Notes under the pieces: generated by a model
Databases searched by the model: none
Seen by the model: the letters and a program-made list of their open reading frames with translations, nothing else
What the model was told of the DNA's origin: nothing
Assembly: GCA_019115125.1 (NCBI GenBank)
Contig: DXEG01000008.1
Location: forward strand, 1-64,000
Length of the DNA: 64,000 bases
Direction: 5' to 3'
DNA from: Candidatus Blautia faecipullorum
GTDB lineage: Bacteria > Bacillota > Clostridia > Lachnospirales > Lachnospiraceae
Made by a program: the position numbers and the translations under genes
Part shown: positions 17,263 to 26,139 of the stretch, piece by piece
Layout: each line of letters opens with the position of its first letter
Position numbering within the stretch: position 1 is the first letter of the stretch

Positions 17263-18231
17263 ATGTCGAGTAAAAAAACGTTAAAACAAATTCTGGATGA
17301 AAGCAAAAGCTGTTTTCTGGTACCCTGCGTTTATGACTGTGCATCCAATCACGCGATGGAGATGTGCGGATTTCCGGTAACTCTATTAAGCGGCGGAGAA
17401 GTATCGATCAGCATGAATGGTGTGATTGATTATGGCTTTACCAATCTCACAGATTTGGAATGGGTAGTGAGCAGGGTGGCTACTACCAGCTCAGTTCCTT
17501 TGATTGCCGACATCGAGGACGGGTTTGGCGGGCCGCTGGCTGTATACAGAGCGGCGAAGAGGCTTTCAGCCGCCGGAGCAGCCGCTGTGCAGCTTGAAGA
17601 TTCAGCGGATATGGAAGAGTCCACAAACATTTTACCCCGTGAAAAGTATCTGGCAAAGGTCAGAGCAGCTTTAAAGGCGTTAAAGGGCACAGACTGTCTG
17701 CTTATTGCCAGAAGTAATGCGGATCCTTTTGACCCTGAGCAAATGCTGGAAGGCTGTGCAAGACTCCAGGAAGCGATAGATATGGGAAAGGCAGAAGGTA
17801 TGACAGTTCTTGCCATGATGGTGCTGATTGTGGATTATGAACATGCGAAGCAGATGTCCGAGCTTGTAAAAGGGCCAAAGATTTATGCGGATGTACGGGC
17901 TGACAATGGTATTCCTGCTGTGACTATGGAGCAGTTGACGGAACTGGGATTTGTAATGTGTTCTACGCATTTTACCCTTAAAGCTGCTATGGAAGCAATG
18001 CTGGAGCATGGAAAAGAAAATTTCAAAAAACAGTCAGTTGCCTATACTTTTACGCATGCTCCGGGAAGCGGGCAGGTGGATTTCAGTGCCACTCCTTTAT
18101 TTGTTCCACAGGATTATATGAAATTGGAAAAAACATTTACCGGTGATGATAAGGAGTATACGATCGTCGGCCATAAGGTTGACGACTATCCTGACGGATT
18201 TAAACGGATCGATATAGAAGACAGGCTGTAA
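17263..18231 (+). CDS. Isocitrate lyase/PEP mutase superfamily protein (paralogue 1)
   Basis: 322-residue (beta/alpha)8 protein of the ICL/PEPM superfamily, whose members cleave or form C-C or C-P bonds at alpha-keto or alpha-hydroxy acids using Mg2+. Visible are FLVPCVYDCASNHAMEM, ADIEDGFGGPLAVYRAAKRL (Mg-binding acidic motif), VQLEDSADMEES and LLIARSNADPFDPE. The catalytic KKCGH/KRCGH cysteine loop of true isocitrate and methylisocitrate lyases is absent, so an oxaloacetate decarboxylase-, PEP mutase- or other lyase-like reaction is more likely. Strong AAAGGAGGA site; first gene of the operon ending at 24928. Confidence 0.85.
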   Translation: MSSKKTLKQILDESKSCFLVPCVYDCASNHAMEMCGFPVTLLSGGEVSISMNGVIDYGFTNLTDLEWVVSRVATTSSVPLIADIEDGFGGPLAVYRAAKRLSAAGAAAVQLEDSADMEESTNILPREKYLAKVRAALKALKGTDCLLIARSNADPFDPEQMLEGCARLQEAIDMGKAEGMTVLAMMVLIVDYEHAKQMSELVKGPKIYADVRADNGIPAVTMEQLTELGFVMCSTHFTLKAAMEAMLEHGKENFKKQSVAYTFTHAPGSGQVDFSATPLFVPQDYMKLEKTFTGDDKEYTIVGHKVDDYPDGFKRIDIEDRL

Positions 18232-18376
18232 TGTTTCTGAATAAAAGACAAGATCGGAAACAAAATTCAAGTAAAATGACAGCGGGTCAGTTTCCATATA
18301 GTTCAGTGTTTCCTTGTTGATTACCGCAGAAAATGCGGAGGATAAATAAAAACCAAAAGAAAAGGAGGAACAAAAA

Positions 18377-19981
18377 ATGAAAAAATGGCAGAAACAATTG
18401 GTAAGTGTTCTGGCGGCTGCCGGCATGGTGTTTGCTATGGCGGGACAGGCAGCAGCTTCCAGCGAAACTTCGGAAAATGCTGTAGCAGAAACCACCACTG
18501 GAGGAGAATTGGTGCTGGGAACGCAGAGCGATGTTATTTTTACACCGTCCTGGATGATCAGAGGATACACAGACAGAGCTGTTTATTCTCTGGTATATGA
18601 ACCGTTGGTAAAATTGGATGAAAACGGCGACTGGTATCCTTATCTTCTTGAATCTCTTACACCGGATCCTGAGAATCTTACATGGACCTGTGTTGTGCGT
18701 GATGGAGTTACTTTCTCTGATGGAACACCGTTTGATGCGGATGCGCTGTTATGGAATTTTGAGAACTATTTGGAAAATTCCAATACGAGCTCGACACATT
18801 TCGGATCTGTGGAGAGCTTTGAAAAGACGGATGACAAAACAGTAGTTATTCATTTAACCACGTGGACAAGCCAGATTCCCTACTCGTTCCAGGATAACTG
18901 CGGATACATGTATTCACCTGCGGCATACGAAGAGAACGGCGCTGAATGGTGCGACTTACATGCCGTGGGGACCGGGCCTTATGTAGAAGAAGATATGCAG
19001 CCTGGCAGCTACAGAACTTTTGTAAAGAATGAAAATTACTGGAATAAAGATGAGGCTGAAGGTGCGTACGATACGATTACCTGGAAGGTATGCGGCGACG
19101 AGTCAACGGCACAGGCAGCCCTTCTTTCCGGCGAGCTGGATGGATACTTCAGTCCCTCCTTCGGCATGCTGGACACGATGCTCAGCCAGGATGGATATTA
19201 TCTTGCGCAAAATACTACTACATTCATGCTCCAGTTTTTGATCCCGCCGTCAAATATTGAAGGCTCGGGATGGGAGGATGAGAATGTCCGCAAAGCGGCT
19301 TATTATGCAATCGATTCCCAGGCGATCATTGATTCCGTAACATACGGGTACGGTACATACACAAACCAGTATGCAGGGCCGGAGACATCTTATTACAATG
19401 ACGAAATAGAAGGCTATGGTTATGATCTGGAAAAGGCGAAAGAGTTAATGGCTCAGTCTGAGTATCCGGACGGTTTTACCACAAAGCTTTATGCTTCCAA
19501 TGAAAATACAGCTCTTTATACTTCGATTGGTGTGGCTGTTCAAAGTCAGCTTGCAGAAATTGGTATAGAGGTAGAAATTGAACTTCTTGAGCCGGCTGTA
19601 TGGGTTGAGACATTTATGAACGCTCAGGATGGATTCATGGTAGGGGGACACGGCTTCGGAATGAATCTTGCGAATCAGATGCTGTCGAATTTTTCACAGG
19701 ATGCTGAGGACGGCGTTGGTATGATGTGTTACTCCAAAATCCATCCGGATGATCTGGATCAGACGATCCGTGCGGCTGTAGGCGCTACAGATACAGATAC
19801 GATGGTTGAGAATATTAAAGCGGCGAACAAACTGATCAGTGACGAGTATGCTGTCGCCTATCCGATTTATTTACAGCCGGCATATTACTGCCTGTATTCT
19901 GACAACGTGGTGGACAGCGGATGCTTTAACAATACCAGTCTTTCCTTTGATTTCACAAAGGTTGCGCCAGCTGCTGAATAA
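18377..19981 (+). CDS. ABC transporter substrate-binding protein, family 5 (dipeptide/nickel-type)
   Basis: 534 residues. A signal peptide (KKWQKQLVSVLAAAGMVFAMAGQAAA) is followed by a mature start near SSETSENA; again no lipobox cysteine. The mature protein has the SBP_bac_5 layout: YSLVYEPLVKLDENGDWYPYLLESLT, CVVRDGVTFSDGTPFDADALLWNFE and a GTGPYVEEDMQPGSYRTFVKNENYW region. The family binds peptides, but also nickel, opines, glycosides and other small molecules, so the ligand cannot be assumed to be a peptide. Placement between two ICL/PEPM genes suggests a carboxylate-containing substrate. Confidence 0.9.
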   Translation: MKKWQKQLVSVLAAAGMVFAMAGQAAASSETSENAVAETTTGGELVLGTQSDVIFTPSWMIRGYTDRAVYSLVYEPLVKLDENGDWYPYLLESLTPDPENLTWTCVVRDGVTFSDGTPFDADALLWNFENYLENSNTSSTHFGSVESFEKTDDKTVVIHLTTWTSQIPYSFQDNCGYMYSPAAYEENGAEWCDLHAVGTGPYVEEDMQPGSYRTFVKNENYWNKDEAEGAYDTITWKVCGDESTAQAALLSGELDGYFSPSFGMLDTMLSQDGYYLAQNTTTFMLQFLIPPSNIEGSGWEDENVRKAAYYAIDSQAIIDSVTYGYGTYTNQYAGPETSYYNDEIEGYGYDLEKAKELMAQSEYPDGFTTKLYASNENTALYTSIGVAVQSQLAEIGIEVEIELLEPAVWVETFMNAQDGFMVGGHGFGMNLANQMLSNFSQDAEDGVGMMCYSKIHPDDLDQTIRAAVGATDTDTMVENIKAANKLISDEYAVAYPIYLQPAYYCLYSDNVVDSGCFNNTSLSFDFTKVAPAAE

Positions 19982-20029
19982 CATAACAATCCTGTGGATT
20001 ATGTGACATGATAACTGATGACGATAAGG

Positions 20030-20074
20030 ATGCTGTTCTGCCCGTAATCTGGACAGAGCAGCATTTCTTAAAAG
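20030..20074 (+). terminator. Intra-operon hairpin after the binding-protein gene
   Basis: ATGCTG…TCTG pairs with CAGA…CAGCAT around a GTAATCT loop, followed by TTTCTTA. Together with a smaller hairpin at about 19981-20006, it lies between the binding protein and first permease genes, the usual site for partial termination or mRNA stabilisation. Confidence 0.5.
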
Positions 20075-20093
20075 ACTCCATTAGGGTGGTATT

Positions 20094-21071
20094 ATGAATA
20101 AGTCATACGGCAAATACATTTTAAAAAGAATTTTTATTTCAATCCTGGTAATATTTATTATTTCTGTTTTCGTTTTTTCTTTGATGCATTTGATTCCTGG
20201 CGATCCGGTAAAAATTATGCTTGGTGGAGAATCGGACGAAGCAGTGCTGCAGGCATACCGGGAGAAACTGCATTTGACGGAACCGCTTCCCGTCCAGTAC
20301 TGGCTGTGGCTTACAAGCGCTCTCAAAGGTGATTTTGGAACATCTTATGCGTTAAACGGGCAGGATATCGGAACGCTTCTGCTTCAACGTTTTCCTGTAA
20401 CTTTGTCTCTGGCAGTTCCCTGTATTCTGATATCCACTATTCTGGGAGTTCTGATCGGCGTTGTCTGCGCAGTCCATCGTGGTTCAGCGGCAGACCAGGT
20501 TTTGACAGTTCTGCTTACAGCAATGAATGGTGTCCCTATTTTCTGGATAGGAATTGTTTTTATATGGATATTCGGACTGCAGCTAAAATGGTTTCCGGTT
20601 ATGGGATATGTCAGTCCTTCAGACAATTTTCCAGAGTTTTTAAGATCGATCGCCATGCCAGTGACGATCATGTGCTTTGGGCCTTTGTCAGCCATTGCCA
20701 GACAGACCCGCACAAATATGCTTGAGGTGATAAATCAGGATTATATCAGAACAGCCAGAGCCAATGGTATTAAGGACAGCAGTATCAAATATCGTCATGC
20801 GCTGAAGAATGCTTTAATACCTATTGCTACGATAGTGGGTATACAGTTTCGCTGGGCGGTAGGAGGCTCGTTGTTTATTGAGCAGATATTTGCGATCAAT
20901 GGGATAGGAAGAACAGTAATGCTGGCTATCACGGGCAGGGATTATACAATGATCCAGGCGTGTACCTTTATTGTTTCTGTTTTTGTCGTCGCTGTCAATC
21001 TTTTGCTGGATATTCTCTACGGGTGGCTTGATCCAAGAATTCGTCTGGCTGGCAGAGAGGGGGAGAAATAG
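20094..21071 (+). CDS. dppB: Dipeptide-type ABC transporter permease DppB
   Basis: 325 residues. The N-terminal YILKRIFISILVIFIISVFVFSL helix and HLIPGDPVKIMLGG are hallmark DppB/OppB features. The cytoplasmic coupling loop is NMLEVINQDYIRTARANGIKDSSIKYRHALKNALIPI. About six membrane segments are present. The ATG at 20094 is preceded by the modest site TAGGGTGG. It should pair with the next permease to form the import channel fed by the family 5 binding protein. Confidence 0.92.
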   Translation: MNKSYGKYILKRIFISILVIFIISVFVFSLMHLIPGDPVKIMLGGESDEAVLQAYREKLHLTEPLPVQYWLWLTSALKGDFGTSYALNGQDIGTLLLQRFPVTLSLAVPCILISTILGVLIGVVCAVHRGSAADQVLTVLLTAMNGVPIFWIGIVFIWIFGLQLKWFPVMGYVSPSDNFPEFLRSIAMPVTIMCFGPLSAIARQTRTNMLEVINQDYIRTARANGIKDSSIKYRHALKNALIPIATIVGIQFRWAVGGSLFIEQIFAINGIGRTVMLAITGRDYTMIQACTFIVSVFVVAVNLLLDILYGWLDPRIRLAGREGEK

Positions 21072-21072
21072 T

Positions 21073-21972
21073 ATGAGCAAAAAAGAAATCTCCATGTCAA
21101 ACAGCAAAAATTCACAGATGCGTACTTTTTGGAGGACTTTTTTCAGCAGAGGAATTATTGTAAAGATTTCTCTGGTGATCGCAGTTGTTTTTGTACTGGT
21201 TTCTCTTTTAGCCAGCCCCATAAATACCTATTTGCTTCATCAGGATCCTCTGGAAGTTGACCTTATGAATCTTTTTGCAGATTCTTCACGGGAGCATTTG
21301 CTGGGAACGGATCTTTACGGCAGGGATATCCTGGCCCGTATTGTCTCGGGCGCGCAAATGTCACTGATCTGCTCGGTGTTTTCCTGCCTTCTGGGAGCTG
21401 TGATAGGTATTATTTTAGGATTGATCGCAGGGTATTTTGAGGGTGTTGTAGGTTCCGTGATCATGCGATATATCGATATTCAGATGTCAATACCGTCTCT
21501 GATATTTATTATTGTAATCAGTCTGATCACCGGGGAATCGCTATTTGGAGTGATTATGGCACTGGCTTTTGGACTGATCCCCAATTTTGTCAGAGTCATG
21601 TATGGACTTGTTCTCCAGCTCAAAGGAAGCGATTATGTTACGGCGTCAAAACTGATAGGAGTATCTGAGGCAAAGATTATGATGAAGCATATCCTGCCAA
21701 ATACGTTTCCGTCTATGATCGTCATGTTTACGATGAGTCTGGGCAGTAATATCATGCTGGAATCTACATTGAGCTTTTTGAGCATAGGGATCAAAGTGCC
21801 CACGCCATCCTGGGGAAATATGATTTCGGAGGGATACTCTTACATTATAAGAGGAGAATTGATGCTGTCTTTTGCGCCGGGCGTCTGCCTGATGCTGGTA
21901 GTGATCGCATTCAATATTTTAGGAGACGCGCTGCGTGATTCGCTGGATCCAAGATTAAGGGGGAAGCTATGA
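21073..21972 (+). CDS. dppC: Dipeptide-type ABC transporter permease DppC
   Basis: 299 residues. The DppC/OppC signature LLGTDLYGRDILARIVSGAQMSL follows the first membrane helix, and the coupling loop is YVTASKLIGVSEAKIMMKHILPNTFPSMIV. The C-terminal LGDALRDSLDPRLRG is also characteristic. The frame is open back to 20971 inside dppB, but ATG 21073 sits immediately after the dppB stop with GAGGGGGAG upstream, so that start is preferred. Confidence 0.92.
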   Translation: MSKKEISMSNSKNSQMRTFWRTFFSRGIIVKISLVIAVVFVLVSLLASPINTYLLHQDPLEVDLMNLFADSSREHLLGTDLYGRDILARIVSGAQMSLICSVFSCLLGAVIGIILGLIAGYFEGVVGSVIMRYIDIQMSIPSLIFIIVISLITGESLFGVIMALAFGLIPNFVRVMYGLVLQLKGSDYVTASKLIGVSEAKIMMKHILPNTFPSMIVMFTMSLGSNIMLESTLSFLSIGIKVPTPSWGNMISEGYSYIIRGELMLSFAPGVCLMLVVIAFNILGDALRDSLDPRLRGKL

Positions 21973-22973
21973 TGAGTGAAAGATTATTAGAGGTAAAAGA
22001 TCTGTGCACATCCTTCTTTACTTATAATGGAGAAGTGAAGGCGGTAAATCATGTAAGTTATTATCTGGATGAGCAGGAGATCATAGCGGTAGTTGGAGAA
22101 TCCGGGTGCGGCAAATCGGTTACACAGATGTCTGTCATGCAGATTATCCAGAGCCCTCCGGGAAGAATTATTGGAGGTGAAGTTCTATATAAAGGAAAAG
22201 ATTTGCTGAAACTGACGACGGAGGAGATGCGTTCTGTGCGCGGCGCAGAAATAGCAATGATTTTTCAGGAGCCTATGACAGCTCTGAATCCGGTAATCAC
22301 GGTAGGAAAACAATTGACGGAAGTAATTCGGGCACATTCGTCTATGAATAAAAAACAGGCATGGGCCAAAGCGATAGAATCTTTGGAAGCGGTGGGAATA
22401 CCGGATCCTGAAGCCCGAATGAAAAATTATCCCTTTGAGATGTCGGGAGGAATGAGGCAGAGAGTATGTATTGCCATTGCTGTGGCCTGTAATTCAAAAA
22501 TAATCATTGCAGATGAACCCACCACTGCTCTGGACGTGACGACACAGGCACAGGTTATGGAACTTCTGCAGGATGCAGTGGACAAATACAAAAAATCAGT
22601 ACTTGTAGTAACTCATAATCTGGGGCTGGTGACCAGGTATGCCGGCAGGATCTATGTTATGTATGCGGGTCAGGTTGTAGAATCGGGTACAACGGAGGCA
22701 TTGATGACCAATCCAAAACATCCGTACACCGTGGGACTTTTGAAATCAGTTCCCAGTCTGGAAGATGAGAGAGGTAAAGCATTGGTTCCTATTGACGGAG
22801 CGCCGCCGAATCTGGCTGCTCTGCCGGAGACCTGTCCTTTCCTTCCAAGATGCAAATATGCCGCAGAAAAGTGCCGGAGCCGGAAAAAACCGGAATTGAC
22901 TCTGATTGATGCGGAAACCCAGCATTATACTGCATGTTATGTTGAATTAAAGGAGGGTTTAAAAGATGAATAA
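21969..22973 (+). CDS. dppD: Dipeptide-type ABC transporter ATPase DppD
   Basis: 334 residues. Walker A is GESGCGKSV, the signature is MSGGMRQRVCIA and Walker B is IIIADEPTTALD. The C-terminal oligopeptide-transporter extension has cysteines in TCPFLPRCKYAAEKCRS, which in this family bind a 4Fe-4S cluster. ATG 21969 overlaps the dppC stop (ATGA), indicating translational coupling. Confidence 0.92.
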   Translation: MMSERLLEVKDLCTSFFTYNGEVKAVNHVSYYLDEQEIIAVVGESGCGKSVTQMSVMQIIQSPPGRIIGGEVLYKGKDLLKLTTEEMRSVRGAEIAMIFQEPMTALNPVITVGKQLTEVIRAHSSMNKKQAWAKAIESLEAVGIPDPEARMKNYPFEMSGGMRQRVCIAIAVACNSKIIIADEPTTALDVTTQAQVMELLQDAVDKYKKSVLVVTHNLGLVTRYAGRIYVMYAGQVVESGTTEALMTNPKHPYTVGLLKSVPSLEDERGKALVPIDGAPPNLAALPETCPFLPRCKYAAEKCRSRKKPELTLIDAETQHYTACYVELKEGLKDE

Positions 22974-23949
22974 TGAAATGAAAAATAATCCTCCTCTGCT
23001 GGAAGTTCGTGATTTAAAGATGTATTTTAGATCGGGAAAAGATTCGGTTGTAAAAGCTGTCGATGGTGTCAGCTTCAGAATTGACAAAGGAAAAGTGCTG
23101 GGATTGGTAGGAGAGTCGGGCTGCGGGAAAACCACCATAGGAAAGAGTGTTTTAAAAATCTATAATCCTACGGGTGGAGAAGTATTATACAAAGGTAAAG
23201 ACATTCTGAAAATGTCGAAAGGCGAATTTAAAAAATACCGAAGATCATTGCAGATGATATTTCAGGATCCGTACAGCTCAATCGATCCAAGGCAGTCGGT
23301 GTTCAGTATTTTGAAAGAGGCGGTTTTGGCCGGCGGAGCTAAAATGAGTACAGGAGAGTTGAAAGATAAAGTCAATGGATATCTTGAAACGGTAGGGCTT
23401 CCTGTTGAAATGGGAAACAGGTATCCCCATGAAATGTCCGGCGGTCAGAGACAGAGGCTGGGAATAGGAAGAGCTCTTGCCTGTGAACCGGAACTCATTG
23501 TCTGCGACGAACCGGTATCTGCTCTTGACGTATCGATTCAGGCGCAGATCATCAACCTTTTTCAGCGAATCCAAAAAGATATGGGATATTTATTTATTGC
23601 CCATGATCTGGCTGTGGTGAGACATATTGCAGACGTGGTAGGCGTTATGTATCTGGGACATCTGGTAGAGATGATGGATTCAGAAGGGCTGTATGCAAAT
23701 CCTATGCACCCATATACAATAGCCCTGCTTTCGGCAATACCGATCACAGATTACTATAAAGAAAAGCAAAGAAAGCGGATCATTCTCCAGGGAGAAGTTC
23801 CAAGCCCGCTGCATGCTCCGTCAGGCTGTCCGTTTCATCCGCGCTGCAGATATGCTACGGAAGAATGCCGACGGATATTGCCGGAATTAAAGGATATGGG
23901 GGCGGGACATATGGTAGCCTGTCATAATGTTGAAAAAATAGCAGATTAG
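22966..23949 (+). CDS. dppF: Dipeptide-type ABC transporter ATPase DppF
   Basis: 327 residues. Walker A is GESGCGKTT, the signature is MSGGQRQRLGIGRAL and Walker B is LIVCDEPVSALD. The C-terminal GCPFHPRCRYATEECRR cysteine cluster matches that of DppD. It overlaps the dppD 3' end by 8 bases and has its own AAAGGAGGG site. DppD and DppF normally form the ATPase heterodimer of the importer. Confidence 0.92.
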   Translation: MNNEMKNNPPLLEVRDLKMYFRSGKDSVVKAVDGVSFRIDKGKVLGLVGESGCGKTTIGKSVLKIYNPTGGEVLYKGKDILKMSKGEFKKYRRSLQMIFQDPYSSIDPRQSVFSILKEAVLAGGAKMSTGELKDKVNGYLETVGLPVEMGNRYPHEMSGGQRQRLGIGRALACEPELIVCDEPVSALDVSIQAQIINLFQRIQKDMGYLFIAHDLAVVRHIADVVGVMYLGHLVEMMDSEGLYANPMHPYTIALLSAIPITDYYKEKQRKRIILQGEVPSPLHAPSGCPFHPRCRYATEECRRILPELKDMGAGHMVACHNVEKIAD

Positions 23950-23965
23950 AGAAAAGAGGGATGAT

Positions 23966-24928
23966 ATGTCGGCAAAAAAAACAATAAGACAATTACTTGA
24001 GAGAGGGGAATTTATCTGGGCTCCCTGTGTTTATGACTGTGTAAGCGCCAAATGTGCGGAAATTGCAGGATATAATGCCTGCCTGATCAGCAGTTGTGAG
24101 CTGGAATTCAGTATGAACGGGACGGTAGCCGGAGTGTTTAACTGGGAAGAATTTATTGGCGCTGCCTACAGGATTGCTCATGCAGTAAATATTCCTGTGA
24201 TTATGGACGGGGAGAATGGCGGCGGTACGCCGTCCAGAGTTTATCGAAACGTGAAACGGCTTGCTGAGGCTGGAATTATGGCAATTTCCATTGAAGACAG
24301 TAATACGGGAGGTATCTCCGGGGGATACCACTATGGTTCAAGCAGGGGATTTATGAGCCGTGAGCTTTTTGCGGCAAACATTAAGGCTGCATGTGAGGCG
24401 GTAAAGGGTACGGACTGCATGATCATTGCCAGAACAGACTGCAAAGGAGGGGGAGCTCCCCAGATCGGCGCGATTGGTCAGGTAGGCGGTATGGGCCTGG
24501 ATGAGGCCATTGCCCGGGTGAAGCTTGGGATAGAAGCCGGAGCGGAGATCACCATGATCCAAAATATCTGCCATGCAGACTGTGAGGAGGAATGTTTGAA
24601 AATAAAGGAGGAGGTGCCGGGATACAGATTCTATCCTGATGTCCATGCGACAGATGAAAAACCGGATTGTACCTTCGAGCAAATGCAGGAATGGGGCTTC
24701 CACCTTGTATCAAATCATGTGTCCATGAAATCAGCCTGCAATGGGATGCTGGATGCCATGAGAAAAAATTATGAGGCTAAAAATAGCGTATACAGCGAAA
24801 TTAATGATGTGCCGGGGATCATTCCACATGAATTTCAGCCCTTTGCATTTGAGGAAGAGATTGCCCGGGACAAAATGTTTATACAGTATGAAAAAGATAT
24901 GGCGGCAAAAGTACATGGATGCCGATAG
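23966..24928 (+). CDS. Isocitrate lyase/PEP mutase superfamily protein (paralogue 2)
   Basis: 320 residues, homologous in layout to the gene at 17263: FIWAPCVYDCVSAKCAEIAGY, VIMDGENGGGTPSRVYRNVKRLAEAGI, ISIEDSN and CMIIARTDCKG. The Mg-binding motif differs (DGENGGG against DIEDGFGG in paralogue 1), and the lyase cysteine loop KxCGH is again absent. An insertion around residue 160 (GGGAPQIGAIGQVGGMGLDEA) also sets it apart. Starting 17 bases after dppF, it closes the operon. The two paralogues probably act on related but different acids delivered by the transporter. Confidence 0.85.
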   Translation: MSAKKTIRQLLERGEFIWAPCVYDCVSAKCAEIAGYNACLISSCELEFSMNGTVAGVFNWEEFIGAAYRIAHAVNIPVIMDGENGGGTPSRVYRNVKRLAEAGIMAISIEDSNTGGISGGYHYGSSRGFMSRELFAANIKAACEAVKGTDCMIIARTDCKGGGAPQIGAIGQVGGMGLDEAIARVKLGIEAGAEITMIQNICHADCEEECLKIKEEVPGYRFYPDVHATDEKPDCTFEQMQEWGFHLVSNHVSMKSACNGMLDAMRKNYEAKNSVYSEINDVPGIIPHEFQPFAFEEEIARDKMFIQYEKDMAAKVHGCR

Positions 24929-24942
24929 GATGGCTTACCCAG

Positions 24943-24977
24943 GAAAACCTGACGGGATGATTTCCTGTCAGGTTTTC
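24943..24977 (+). terminator. Terminator of the ICL/dipeptide-ABC operon
   Basis: GAAAACCTGAC (24943-24953) pairs with GTCAGGTTTTC (24967-24977) around a 13-nt loop. The next gene on the right is convergent, so this site may serve both strands. Confidence 0.75.
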
Positions 24978-25011
24978 GATTATGTGTTTTCATAAGTTGT
25001 TTTCTAGGAAC

Positions 25012-25980
25012 TTACCGAGTGCCGGGTGAGGAAATGCCGGAAATTTTTCTCCAGTATTCGCACAGTGCGGATATACGCGGATCATTTGGATCAGGAGTTA
25101 CAATAATAGGAAAAAGTATATAATTATATTCTTTTCCGTATTCGGACAGACACCGGTCGGCTTCTTTGAGAATCTGCTCCGTTGTCGCGTCAGGATATCC
25201 TGCGGGTCCGAAAGAATCCCAGCCGCCTTCGATGATCAGACGTCCTTTGTATTTCTTTTCCAGGAACGGTATATCGTTCATAACCTGGGCGGAGCTCCAG
25301 ATCTGAACGCCCATTTCAACAAAGTCATCCAGCACCTCCTCGCATTTGCCGCAGAGATGTTCGGCAACAATCACTCCTTTTGCCGAAATGGAGTGCAGAA
25401 TGCGGGCCTGGTGAGGTTTGATGAGTTTTCGGTAAACCTGGGGGGACATGAACAGGCTTTGGGAGGTGGCAAAGTCGTCAAAATAAGTGACAACGTCCGG
25501 TTTATAAGCGTCGATCATTTTTTCAATACATCGAATATTAAAATCAGCCATTTCACCGAAAAATTCATCGCAGGCTTCAGGGTCTTCAATAAGAGAGCAT
25601 AAAGTGTTTTCAAAACCCATAAATGCAACCATCCGCTGATAAAGTCCAACGGCAAAGTTTACATTAATTACTTTATCGCTGCGGTCGGTTCCCGCAAGAT
25701 CTGTTTCGGCGGCTGCTTTAAAATCATACATTGAGAGATCTGGAAAATGAACATACTGTTTCCAGTCAGCAATATCGTCAAACAGGATACACCCGGGCTT
25801 TGTGATTGCTCCTTCGGGAGTGATCACCCATTCTACCCCAAAAGCATCAGGTCCGTTTTTTTTCGGATGATTTACGAGACTGTCAGCAAGACCGCAGGTC
25901 TTATACAACTCATAATAAATAGGACGGAATTCGGGAATTTTGCCATCGAGTAACAACTGAAAATTTTTTCTTTGGGTCAT
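25012..25980 (-). CDS. UroD-family methyltransferase (MtaA/O-demethylase MTI-like), copy 1
   Basis: 322-residue uroporphyrinogen decarboxylase-fold protein. In anaerobes without haem synthesis genes nearby, this family supplies Zn-dependent methyltransferases that move methyl groups between substrates and corrinoid proteins. The Zn motif H-x-C is present as H208-L-C210 (AEHLCGKCEEVL). Other family features are VTYFDDFATSQSLFMSPQVY and IEGGWDSFGP. It is transcribed divergently from the SDR/GRE genes and has a promoter carrying the same LacI-type operator as the transport operon. The corrinoid protein and methyl-THF methyltransferase at 29837-31373 are its likely partners. Confidence 0.8.
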   Translation of the reverse strand: MTQRKNFQLLLDGKIPEFRPIYYELYKTCGLADSLVNHPKKNGPDAFGVEWVITPEGAITKPGCILFDDIADWKQYVHFPDLSMYDFKAAAETDLAGTDRSDKVINVNFAVGLYQRMVAFMGFENTLCSLIEDPEACDEFFGEMADFNIRCIEKMIDAYKPDVVTYFDDFATSQSLFMSPQVYRKLIKPHQARILHSISAKGVIVAEHLCGKCEEVLDDFVEMGVQIWSSAQVMNDIPFLEKKYKGRLIIEGGWDSFGPAGYPDATTEQILKEADRCLSEYGKEYNYILFPIIVTPDPNDPRISALCEYWRKISGISSPGTR

Positions 25981-26017
25981 GGTGATATCTCCTTTTCTAA
26001 ATTTTTGTACAATTTAA

Positions 26018-26067
26018 GCAATCGATTTCGTGAATTTATTATAGCAGCATTTTAATTATACTGTCAA
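26018..26067 (-). promoter_or_regulatory. Promoter and LacI-type operator of UroD copy 1
   Basis: On the minus strand, TTGACA (26067-26062), an 18-base spacer and TATAAT (26043-26038). The operator GCAATCGATTTC (plus strand, 26018-26029) begins about 2 bases downstream of the predicted start and is identical to that at 17221-17232. Confidence 0.75.
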
Positions 26068-26139
26068 GAATCTGCGGATGATAATAACTGTGAAAAAGAT
26101 AGTAGTCTGATATTTCAGAAAAACAAAGGAGAAGTTTAT

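Noticed and set aside
25012-25980. Haem-pathway uroporphyrinogen decarboxylase (hemE)
   Set aside because: No other haem or sirohaem genes; the H-x-C Zn motif and the corrinoid/MTII neighbours point to a methyltransferase.
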